NCBI GenBank assembly: GCA_031278495.1
Contig: JAITKG010000022.1
Location: 1 to 7,556 of the forward strand
DNA: 7,556 nt
Direction of reading: 5' to 3'
From: Prevotellaceae bacterium
GTDB lineage: Bacteria > Bacteroidota > Bacteroidia > Bacteroidales > UBA932
Shown in pieces: positions 1-5,509 of this stretch. Under the pieces are notes generated by a model, which saw nothing but the letters and a program-made list of their open reading frames with translations, had not been told where the DNA came from and did not search any database. Position 1 is the stretch's first letter, and each line of letters begins with the position of its first letter. A program made the translations under genes and the position numbers.

Positions 1-285
1 GATGCGGTAGCGAATCAGCCCCTGATGCGGTAGCGAATCAGCCCCTGATGCGGTAGCGAATCAGCCCCTGATGCGGTAGCGAATCAGCTCCCTGATGCGG
101 TAGCGAATCAGCCCCCTGATGCGGTGGCGAATTAGCCCCCTGATGCGGTAGCGAATCAGCCCCCTGATGCGGTAGCGAATCAGCCCCCTGATGCGGTAGC
201 GAATTAGCTCCCTGATGCGGTGGCGAATTAGCCCCCTGATGCGGTAGCGAATCAGCCCCCTGATGCGGTAGCGAATTTGCCCCCT
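1..285. repeat. Tandem array of twelve 23/24-bp units, open at left edge
   Basis: Twelve head-to-tail units begin at 1, 24, 47, 70, 94, 118, 142, 166, 190, 214, 238 and 262. The unit core is GATGCGGTAGCGAATCAG followed by a C-run and a T. Units 1-3 are identical and 23 bp long (four C); units 4-12 are 24 bp. Variants: units 4 and 9 have CTCCC for the C-run, units 6, 9 and 10 have TTAG for TCAG, units 6 and 10 also have GGTGG for GGTAG, and unit 12 decays to TTTG before the array ends. Each unit can form an imperfect hairpin (CTGAT with ATCAG, inner CG with CG, loop GTAG). The array probably continues beyond the window. It has no spacers, so it is not CRISPR. Function unknown. Confidence 0.95.
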
Positions 286-319
286 GAACCAACAGGAATT
301 ATAAATTTAGCGCTTAGCA

Positions 320-331
320 CTGGCGCGCCAG
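320..331. repeat. 12-bp perfect palindrome CTGGCGCGCCAG
   Basis: CTGGCGCGCCAG is its own reverse complement and sits just before the ACTTTCA heptamers. A related word (TGGCGTCAGCCAC) precedes the octamer array at 3897, so a GC-rich palindromic hinge may be part of the layout of these mosaics. It could form a short hairpin, but no T-tract follows on either strand. Confidence 0.7.
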
Positions 332-333
332 CC

Positions 334-360
334 ACTTTCAACTTTCAACTTTCAACTGCA
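334..360. repeat. ACTTTCA heptamer array
   Basis: Three perfect copies of ACTTTCA (334-340, 341-347, 348-354) are followed by a truncated ACTGCA. The word CAACTTTCAACTGC recurs at 480-493, on the other side of the other heptamer blocks. Confidence 0.9.
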
Positions 361-366
361 CCGGCT

Positions 367-398
367 GATGTGGAGATGTGAAGATGTGGAGATGAGGC
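367..398. repeat. GATGTGRA octamer array
   Basis: Four 8-bp units: GATGTGGA, GATGTGAA, GATGTGGA, GATGAGGC. The same octamer appears at 5154-5177 in this orientation and at 3897-3968 inverted, so it is a dispersed family. Confidence 0.9.
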
Positions 399-404
399 AG
401 CACT

Positions 405-464
405 AACCGTTAACCGTTAGCCGTTCGCCGTTAGCCGCGCAAGAAGAGTTAAGAACTAAGAGTT
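405..464. repeat. Two adjoining heptamer arrays
   Basis: Positions 405-439 hold AACCGTT, AACCGTT, AGCCGTT, CGCCGTT, AGCCGCG. Positions 444-464 hold AAGAGTT, AAGAACT, AAGAGTT. Both have period 7 and start directly after the octamer block. A relative of the second (ARRGTTA) lies at 2824-2837 upstream of recN. Confidence 0.88.
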
Positions 465-501
465 GGGCTGCGCCGGCTGCAACTTTCAACTGCCCCGCGC
501 G

Positions 502-519
502 CCTCTAACTACATACAAA
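502..519. repeat. Left arm of inverted repeat flanking mntP
   Basis: This 18-base arm is the inverted partner of 1073-1090, matching at 17 of 18 positions; the only mismatch is T at 514 against the A expected from the partner. It contains the mntP stop codon (509-511) and the last codons. Similarity ends at once on both sides. Confidence 0.85.
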
Positions 520-1072
520 GGTGCTCCAGTACAATTTTCCCGCCGATAGCAATGAGGATAACGCCGCCGATCAGTTCGGCGCGGGAGCCGGTGCGCTTTC
601 CCAGACAGTTACCGCCCCGCAGCCCGGCAAGCGCCACCGCAGCGGTAATCAGGAACACCAGCGCGCTTTCCATTATCAAGCCGGACAGCGGCAAATGCAC
701 TAATGCCAGACTCACGCCCACCGCTATGGCGTCAATGCTGGTTGCCAATGCCACAATAAGCAATACGCGCCTGTTTTGTAAATTGACCGTATGCGCTGTT
801 TCTTTTTCAAAACTTTCCAAAATCATTTTTCCGCCGATGAACGCCAACAAAGCAAAGGCTATCCAATGGTCGAACGCCGCGATACAGGCGCTTACCGGCG
901 CGCCCAGCAACCAACCCGCAACGAGCATGAGGGTTTGCGCAAACGCCAACACTACGGCAATTTTTATCCTGCCTGCCGCCGTGTGCTCCACCCCTGCTCC
1001 GCCGGACAGCGATACGGCAAACGTATCGAAACATAAGCCCAGAGCTAACAGGAACAAGGAAGGAAAAGACAT
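509..1072 (-). CDS. mntP: Putative manganese efflux pump MntP
   Basis: An inner-membrane protein of the MntP (former DUF204) family that exports Mn2+ and protects against manganese excess. The 187 residues match the family length (E. coli about 188). About six hydrophobic segments are visible. The paired acidic motifs sit in the expected places: CFDTFAVS in the first helix (Asp16) and TSIDAIAVG in the fourth (Asp114). DHWIAFALL with GGK (68-82) and the closing GGVILIAIGGKI (169-180) are also family hallmarks. The start abuts one arm of an 18-base inverted repeat, and the last codons and stop lie in the other arm. It follows recN by 71 bases. I see no yybP-ykoY manganese riboswitch in that gap. 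The protein looks complete. The family is clear; transport was not tested. Confidence 0.93.
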   Translation of the reverse strand: MSFPSLFLLALGLCFDTFAVSLSGGAGVEHTAAGRIKIAVVLAFAQTLMLVAGWLLGAPVSACIAAFDHWIAFALLAFIGGKMILESFEKETAHTVNLQNRRVLLIVALATSIDAIAVGVSLALVHLPLSGLIMESALVFLITAAVALAGLRGGNCLGKRTGSRAELIGGVILIAIGGKIVLEHLCM

Positions 1073-1090
1073 TTTGTTTGTAGTTAGAGG
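1073..1090. repeat. Right arm of inverted repeat flanking mntP
   Basis: This is the reverse complement of 502-519 apart from one base. It ends exactly at the base before the mntP ATG, so it forms the 5' leader of the gene. A weak 9-bp repeat (GTTAGAGGA, GTTAAAGAA; 1083-1100) overlaps it on the upstream side. Confidence 0.85.
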
Positions 1091-1117
1091 AGTTAAAGAA
1101 GTTTGCGCTACAGTAAC

Positions 1118-1149
1118 CTTTAAATTTTTAAATATTGAAATCTTTAAAT
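1118..1149. repeat. AT-rich octamer array over the recN stop
   Basis: Four 8-bp units on the plus strand: CTTTAAAT, TTTTAAAT, ATTGAAAT, CTTTAAAT. In the recN sense they read as ATTTMAAN units. The last unit contains the recN stop codon (1144-1146). A similar array, ATTTCAAR, occurs at 7419-7458 near the right edge. Confidence 0.8.
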
Positions 1150-2814
1150 ATTTTCCCCGCTGGCGAGGAGTTCTTTTGCGTTGTCTATGGCGGCTTGCGT
1201 GATGTTTTGCCCGCTCAGCATTTTGGCAATTTCCATGATACGTTCATCGGCGCAGAGTAATTTCATCCGCGTAACGGTAGCGCCGGCAGCGTCCAGTTCC
1301 TTGTACACTACAAAATGCGCATTCCCTTTGCTGGCAATCTGCGGCAGGTGCGTAATGTTTATCACCTGCATGTTTTTCGACAATCCGTAAATAATCGACC
1401 CCATTTTATCCGCCACTTCGCCGGAAACGCCGGTATCAATTTCATCAAAAATAATGGTAGGCAAACCAGAACCCTTTACCAGCAGTGATTTCAAGCATAA
1501 CATCAACCGCGATATTTCACCGCCCGACGCTACGCGCGAAATTTCCTGCGGCATAATTTCTTTGTTTGCCGAAAAAAGAAATTGTACCGTATCGTTGCCG
1601 ACGCCCGTAAAAGATTCCGTTCCGGTAATGGAAATGGTAAATACCGCATGGGGCATGCCAAGCAAGCGCAGCATCCCCGTGATGTATTGCGTAACGGAAG
1701 GGGTTATTTCTTTCCTGTGCTGCGAAAGTTGCGCCGCCTGTTCTTTTACCTGTGCAAGCTGTTGCGCGCTTGCTGCCTGCAATTCCGCCAATTGCCGGTC
1801 ATAATTTTCAATGGCATAAATATTATTTCCCAACTGCTCTTGCAATACCAACAAAGCGTCTACCGAATCAACCCTGTGTTTTTGCTGCAAAGCGTAAATG
1901 GTATTTAAGCGGCTTTCCACGAATGCCAGCCGGTTGGCGTCGGTCGCTATTTTTTCGTTGCCCGATGCGATTTCACTTGCCACATCGCGCAATTCCACAC
2001 GGCAGGAAGCAATGCGCTCCGCTAATGCCGCCGCTGCCGGCAGGACAGCCGCAATGCGCTGCAAACTTTGCCCCGCATCGCGCAGCAGGTTATCTACCGA
2101 ATTTTCGTCCTCCTGCAACAATGCGCAGCCTTTTGCCAATGCCAATTTTATTTCTTCCGCATGGGTAAGTTGCGCCAATTCGTCTTCCAGCTCCTGCTGC
2201 TCGCCGGGTTTCAGTTGCACCGTTTGCAATTCGTTGTACTGGAATTGCAAATAATCATAATCGGCTTTACTGCGGGCTGCCTTGTCTTGCAAGGCTTGCC
2301 ATTGGGCACAGGTGGTTTTGTATGCAGAAAAAATTTTGCGGTACTGCTGCAACCGTTCATTGTTTCCCGCTTGTGCATCCAGCACTGCCATTTGGAAAAC
2401 AGAAGAATTAAGTATTAAATTCTGGTGTTGCGAATGAATATCAATTAACCGCTCGCCCAGTTCTTTCAATACATTCAAGGTAACCGGCACATCATTTACA
2501 AAGGCACGCGACTTGCCGCCCGGCACAATCATTCGGCGAAGCGTAACGACAGGCGCGTAGTCTATATCATTTTCTTCAAAAACCGTTGACAGCCCATAGC
2601 CATCTATGGAAAATTCGCCTTCGACCACGCAATTTTTCGTATCGTCTTTGAGCGCGGACGTATCGGCGCGTTGCCCCAAAATAAGCGACAGCGCCCCCAA
2701 CAAGATAGATTTCCCTGCGCCGGTTTCGCCCGTAATAATGCTCAAACCTCCCGAAAACGTAATATGCAATTTATCTATCAATGCATAATTTTCTATGGTC
2801 AGCGATTGCAACAT
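1144..2814 (-). CDS. recN: DNA repair protein RecN
   Basis: RecN is an SMC-like ATPase that acts in the cytoplasm on DNA double-strand breaks, helping bring ends or sister chromatids together for recombination. At 556 residues it has the usual length. The N-terminal ATPase half carries Walker A GETGAGKS (29-36). The middle (about 155-370) is rich in Q, E, A and L and looks like the family's antiparallel coiled coil. The C-terminal half has the ABC signature SRVASGGEISRL (426-437), Walker B IIFDEID (454-460) and the THLPQIA switch region (488-494). The start opens directly with MLQSLTIENYALID, as in other RecN proteins. The last codons and stop merge into an octamer array. It lies 115 bases after the DUF4835 gene, a common Bacteroidetes order. 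No LexA-like operator was recognised. Confidence 0.97.
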   Translation of the reverse strand: MLQSLTIENYALIDKLHITFSGGLSIITGETGAGKSILLGALSLILGQRADTSALKDDTKNCVVEGEFSIDGYGLSTVFEENDIDYAPVVTLRRMIVPGGKSRAFVNDVPVTLNVLKELGERLIDIHSQHQNLILNSSVFQMAVLDAQAGNNERLQQYRKIFSAYKTTCAQWQALQDKAARSKADYDYLQFQYNELQTVQLKPGEQQELEDELAQLTHAEEIKLALAKGCALLQEDENSVDNLLRDAGQSLQRIAAVLPAAAALAERIASCRVELRDVASEIASGNEKIATDANRLAFVESRLNTIYALQQKHRVDSVDALLVLQEQLGNNIYAIENYDRQLAELQAASAQQLAQVKEQAAQLSQHRKEITPSVTQYITGMLRLLGMPHAVFTISITGTESFTGVGNDTVQFLFSANKEIMPQEISRVASGGEISRLMLCLKSLLVKGSGLPTIIFDEIDTGVSGEVADKMGSIIYGLSKNMQVINITHLPQIASKGNAHFVVYKELDAAGATVTRMKLLCADERIMEIAKMLSGQNITQAAIDNAKELLASGENI

Positions 2815-2823
2815 GGGAAGACA

Positions 2824-2837
2824 AAAGTTAAGGGTTA
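2824..2837. repeat. Heptamer pair in the recN leader
   Basis: AAAGTTA and AGGGTTA sit 9 bases upstream of the recN start codon (read on the plus strand). They resemble the AAGAGTT heptamers at 444-464. The array is only two units, so on its own it would be weak; it is listed because of the matching vocabulary elsewhere. Confidence 0.5.
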
Positions 2838-2846
2838 AGAGCGCCG

Positions 2847-2880
2847 GCGTCAGCGTATAATTTTTAATTATTCTTGACGC
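2847..2880. repeat. Compound hairpin between DUF4835 gene and recN
   Basis: Outer arms GCGTCA (2847-2852) and TGACGC (2875-2880) enclose inner arms ATAATT (2857-2862) and AATTAT (2866-2871) around a TTT loop. It could fold in either transcript. It lacks a trailing T-tract, so it is not a classical intrinsic terminator, but it might slow polymerase or protect an mRNA end. GGCGTCAGC at 2846-2854 recurs exactly at 3887-3895. Confidence 0.6.
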
Positions 2881-2911
2881 GCAAGCCCGCTTCTTTACGC
2901 ATCTCGTTTAA

Positions 2912-2932
2912 TTTATTGTTCATTATTCATTA
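2912..2932. repeat. TTCATTA heptamers over the DUF4835 stop
   Basis: TTTATTG, TTCATTA and TTCATTA follow each other with period 7. The final TTA (2930-2932) is the stop codon of the DUF4835 gene. In the gene's sense the array reads TAATGAATAATGAAC and puts stops in all three frames within about 20 bases. Confidence 0.7.
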
Positions 2933-3841
2933 AAAAGAGTTGGTAGTTTCTTTTAGTTTTTTATACTTTTGTTCATTGGCTTTGTCAATTTCCGTGAGGA
3001 TTTGATAAACGCGGTTACGGTCCTGCTGCGGCGCTTCCGAAAAAATATTGACTATTTCGTCGGCTTTGGCGTCAAAAAATAATTTCAGGAAAAACAGATA
3101 CGGGTCGGGACGTTCACGGTACACCCGTTGAATATCCAATAAGGCATTTAACACTTCATCGCGACCGTCGGCTATCTGTTCGCTCATGCGGTCAAGCCCC
3201 ATGCGGTGGTATTTATAGTATGCGCCGCGTTCCAAGTTGTATTTGGAATTTAATATATTTTCAATCATCCAGTAGCGGTTATTTCGTGAGCCGTCGTAGG
3301 GTTTCCAGCCGCTTTCCGTTGCATTTTGCGCAAGCGATATGATTTGTTCCGCTTTTTTAAACCATTCCGTACCGCCCCGCAGCGAAAAGGTATCATAGTC
3401 CAAACCCACGATTACGTAAGCATAGAACGCTATTAACGACGACAACGGCGAATACTGGTTTTCGTTAAATTCTATTTTATCGTATTCGATGTACCGGAAC
3501 GCAATATCATTATCCATAAAATTAAACACCGGCGAGGTATAGGCGCTGCCATACACCGGACGGCTCAACTGCACTTGCAGCGAGCCTTTGAAATCACTTG
3601 CGCCGATTTGTTCATTGATGGTTATAAAAATAGAGCATTCAATCCGTTCATCGGTAGCGTACACATGTGGCGTCCATGCCGTATTGTTTATAAATTCGTA
3701 CAAATCCCGTTGCAGCGTATTAAATATGGATTTATTGGTGCCCTGTATCCGTGCAGAATTGACGCTGATATTGCAACGCAGTTCTTGCGCCTGCAAATTT
3801 ATTGCCCACAAAAAAATAACCAGAAAACTAATTTTTTTCAT
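2930..3841 (-). CDS. Secreted DUF4835 family protein
   Basis: A 303-residue exported protein of the Bacteroidetes-specific DUF4835 family. A clear signal peptide opens it: MKK, a hydrophobic stretch and a likely cleavage after LQA (about residue 18). The mature part begins ELRCNISVNS, which together with the YSPLSSLIAFYAYVIVGLDYD (about 130-150) and GWKPYDGSRNNRYW (178-191) segments is typical of the family. There is no lipobox and no further membrane helix, so it is expected in the periplasm or attached to the outer membrane. I recall annotations naming this family PorD, a type IX secretion component, but nothing here proves that role. It lies between coaBC and recN, its usual neighbours. 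Its stop codon lies in TTCATTA heptamers. Family call firm, function open. Confidence 0.88.
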   Translation of the reverse strand: MKKISFLVIFLWAINLQAQELRCNISVNSARIQGTNKSIFNTLQRDLYEFINNTAWTPHVYATDERIECSIFITINEQIGASDFKGSLQVQLSRPVYGSAYTSPVFNFMDNDIAFRYIEYDKIEFNENQYSPLSSLIAFYAYVIVGLDYDTFSLRGGTEWFKKAEQIISLAQNATESGWKPYDGSRNNRYWMIENILNSKYNLERGAYYKYHRMGLDRMSEQIADGRDEVLNALLDIQRVYRERPDPYLFFLKLFFDAKADEIVNIFSEAPQQDRNRVYQILTEIDKANEQKYKKLKETTNSF

Positions 3842-3884
3842 CTTTTATATATTTAGCCGCAAGTTGCAAGTCGTAACAAGCATA

Positions 3885-3898
3885 GTGGCGTCAGCCAC
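3885..3898. repeat. Short GC-rich hairpin beside the octamer array
   Basis: GTGGC and GCCAC form a perfect 5-bp stem around GTCA. It sits immediately next to the octamer array that starts at 3897 and shares the GGCGTCAGC word with 2846-2854. It resembles the palindrome-then-array arrangement at 320-340. Confidence 0.55.
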
Positions 3899-3968
3899 AT
3901 CATCGCATCATCGCATCTTCACATCTTCACATCAACACATCTTCACATCAACACATCATCGCATCAAC
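3897..3968. repeat. Nine-unit RCATCWWC octamer array over the coaBC 3' end
   Basis: Nine contiguous 8-bp units start at 3897, 3905, 3913, 3921, 3929, 3937, 3945, 3953 and 3961, all fitting RCATCWWC. In the coaBC sense they read GWWGATGY. The last units (3945-3968) overlap the coaBC reading frame, and the stop TGA (3948-3950) falls inside a GTTGATGT unit. The array fills most of the gap to the DUF4835 gene. The same octamer, in the opposite orientation, occurs at 367-398 and 5154-5177. Confidence 0.93.
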
Positions 3969-5153
3969 AACCGCGTCAATAATAATTTCGGCAACCTTTT
4001 GTTTCGGCAGTAACGGACAGGTTGCAATAGCTCCGTCTTTTTTGATGATGGTAATTTTATTCGTATCGCTGCCAAATCCCATGCCCTCGTCATTCAAAGA
4101 ATTCAGCACAATCATGTCGAGGTTTTTGGTTTGTAATTTCTTTTGGGCATTGGTTAATTCGTCGCCGGTTTCCAACGCAAATCCCACCGTCAATTGATTT
4201 TTCCGCTTTTGTTTCCCTACTGCGGCAGCAATATCTACCGTAGGTTTTAAGGCTATAAGCAAGGGTTCTTTTTCCCTTTTGATTTTGTGTGTTGATTTTT
4301 TTTCCGGCGTATAATCCGCTACTGCCGCACAGAAAATCGCGACGTCTACGCTGGCAAAATGTTCGGTAACGGCTGCATGCATCTCCGCCGCCGCAGTAAC
4401 ACGCACCAATTCGACTCCTTTCGGAACAGGCAGCGACGTGGGACCACTTATTAACAGGACTTGCGCACCGCAGTTTGCAAGGCTTTCAGCGAGCGCATAT
4501 CCCATTTTTCCTGATGAATGATTGCCGATAAACCGCACCGGGTCTATTGCTTCGTATGTAGGACCTGCCGTTACAAGGACTGTTTTACCGGCTAATGATT
4601 TTTTTTTTACGAATAACTGCTCAATAAAAGCCGCTATCCGTTCGGGTTCTTCCATACGTCCCTTTCCTTCCAACCCGCTTGCCAGTTCGCCTGCCGGAGG
4701 TTCGATAATATGAACGCCGCGTTTTTGCAATGTTTGCAAATTGTTTTGCGTCGCCGGATGATTCCACATATCCATATCCATTGCCGGCGCGGCTATTACC
4801 GGGCAGCGCATGGACAAATACGTTGTGAGCAGCAGGTTATCAGCTATGCCATGCGCCATTTTCGCGAGCGTGTTTGCCGTAGCCGGCGCCACAACATAAG
4901 CGTCAGCCCATAAACTAAGGCTCACGTGGTTGTTCCAATCACCGTTTTCAGGATTGTAAAACTCCGCCAGTACCGGATGTTTTGACACGGTAGCCATAGT
5001 AAGCGAGGTGATGAAATGCTTTGCCATAGGCGTCATGACTACACGCACTTCGGCGCCGTCCTTCACTAATGCACGCACAAGGGCAGCGGCTTTGTATGCA
5101 GCGATACCGCCGCTTACGCCTACTAATATGTGTTTGCCCTTTAACATGTACAT
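3948..5153 (-). CDS. coaBC: Bifunctional phosphopantothenoylcysteine decarboxylase/phosphopantothenate-cysteine ligase
   Basis: CoaBC (Dfp) carries out two cytoplasmic steps of coenzyme A synthesis: joining cysteine to 4'-phosphopantothenate, then FMN-dependent decarboxylation. The 401 residues have the normal two-domain layout. The CoaC half (about 4-182) has GVSGGIAAYKA (12-22), the active-site His76 in NNHVSL and the substrate clamp PAMDMDMW (123-130). The CoaB half (about 188-395) has VTAGPTYEAIDPVRFIGNHS (194-213, Asn211), AAVADY (276-281) and KIKR (Lys290). Relative to E. coli Dfp, Asn125 and Cys158 are replaced by Asp126 and Ser159. A second ATG at 5145-5147 gives MLKGKHILVG, the more usual family start, so the true start may be two codons later. 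Repeats form both its leader and its 3' end, including its stop codon. Confidence 0.95.
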   Translation of the reverse strand: MYMLKGKHILVGVSGGIAAYKAAALVRALVKDGAEVRVVMTPMAKHFITSLTMATVSKHPVLAEFYNPENGDWNNHVSLSLWADAYVVAPATANTLAKMAHGIADNLLLTTYLSMRCPVIAAPAMDMDMWNHPATQNNLQTLQKRGVHIIEPPAGELASGLEGKGRMEEPERIAAFIEQLFVKKKSLAGKTVLVTAGPTYEAIDPVRFIGNHSSGKMGYALAESLANCGAQVLLISGPTSLPVPKGVELVRVTAAAEMHAAVTEHFASVDVAIFCAAVADYTPEKKSTHKIKREKEPLLIALKPTVDIAAAVGKQKRKNQLTVGFALETGDELTNAQKKLQTKNLDMIVLNSLNDEGMGFGSDTNKITIIKKDGAIATCPLLPKQKVAEIIIDAVVDAMMC

Positions 5154-5201
5154 GATGTGAAGATGTGAAGATGCGGCTTACGGCTTACTCTTTACTTTCT
5201 T
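5154..5201. repeat. Octamer plus heptamer array forming the rpoZ-coaBC junction
   Basis: GATGTGAA (5154-5161), GATGTGAA (5162-5169) and GATGCGGC (5170-5177) directly abut the coaBC start codon. They merge into heptamers CGGCTTA (5174-5180), CGGCTTA (5181-5187), CTCTTTA (5188-5194) and CTTTCTT. The rpoZ stop codon (TTA, 5185-5187) is the end of the second heptamer. All 31 bases between the two genes are therefore repeat, leaving no room for a separate ribosome binding site for coaBC. Confidence 0.85.
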
Positions 5202-5508
5202 CAATTTTCCGGTAGTAGATTTTCCCTTCCTCAAATTCCTTGATTGCTGTCAAAGTTGGTTTCGGCAAGCGTTCAAACTGGCGCGATAATTCTATTTGTT
5301 CGCGGTTTTCAAACGTTTCTTCCAACGTGTCGGAATAGCCGGAAAATTCTTCCATCCGGTGGTTTAATTCCTGCTTTATCTCAGCAGCAATCTGATTAGA
5401 ACGTTTGGCAATAATCATTGTAGCTTCATAAATATTGCCTGTTTTTTGCGACATTTTATTAAGATCGCGGGTAATGGTGTTATTCACCGTTTGAGAGTGT
5501 CTTTCCAT
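5185..5508 (-). CDS. rpoZ: DNA-directed RNA polymerase omega subunit, RpoZ/Rpb6-like (Bacteroidetes type)
   Basis: A 107-residue protein of the Bacteroidetes omega-like family (RNA polymerase Rpb6/omega fold), expected to help assemble and stabilise core RNA polymerase by holding beta-prime. The diagnostic stretch is TGNIYEATMIIAKRSNQIA (23-41), where the alternating Ile/Ala and the KR-NQI residues match the omega motif. It continues into FENREQIELSRQFERLPKP (66-84), which I know from Bacteroidetes homologues. The length is normal. The start at 5508 is kept because it lies one base after the bamD stop (TAA-T-ATG), which suggests translational coupling, and the residues before TGNIYE resemble homologues. 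Its C-terminal ESKE and stop merge into the repeats that separate it from coaBC. Confidence 0.9.
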   Translation of the reverse strand: MERHSQTVNNTITRDLNKMSQKTGNIYEATMIIAKRSNQIAAEIKQELNHRMEEFSGYSDTLEETFENREQIELSRQFERLPKPTLTAIKEFEEGKIYYRKIEESKE

Positions 5509-5509
5509 A

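Larger units (their letters stand above)
286..508. other. Gene-free mosaic of short repeats downstream of mntP
   Basis: No credible coding sequence is seen here. The stretch is a string of short-period arrays: an AscI-like palindrome at 320-331, ACTTTCA heptamers at 334-360, GATGTGRA octamers at 367-398, MRCCGTT heptamers at 405-439, AAGAGTT heptamers at 444-464, a GC-rich hinge at 470-479 and a second copy of CAACTTTCAACTGC at 480-493 (first copy 346-359). Together with the array at 1-285 this makes a 508-base gene-free block at the left edge. No hairpin followed by a T-tract was found, so the end of the mntP transcript is not marked by a classical terminator. Confidence 0.8.

Noticed and set aside
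1..285. CRISPR array
   Set aside because: Units are contiguous with no unique spacers, and no cas gene is present.
38..292. Minus-strand open frame of 84 codons repeating QGADSLPH
   Set aside because: It exists only because a 24-bp period keeps any stop-free frame open. It starts with TTG, has no leader, breaks down in the 23-bp units, and the unit variants are mostly amino-acid changing.
1073..1143. Manganese (yybP-ykoY) riboswitch ahead of mntP
   Set aside because: The gap is only 71 bases, is AT-rich and repetitive, and shows none of the conserved riboswitch loops.
552..1202. Long plus-strand open frame opposite mntP
   Set aside because: The minus strand encodes a complete, recognisable MntP; the plus-strand translation shows no family features. 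The same holds for the plus-strand frames opposite recN, coaBC and trxB.
3588..4013. Plus-strand open frame across the DUF4835-coaBC spacer
   Set aside because: It is antisense to two real genes, and its second half is just the translated octamer array.
5170..5187. attachment site or insertion-sequence end at the rpoZ-coaBC junction
   Set aside because: No transposase, integrase or target-site duplication is present; the sequence is fully explained as tandem repeat.
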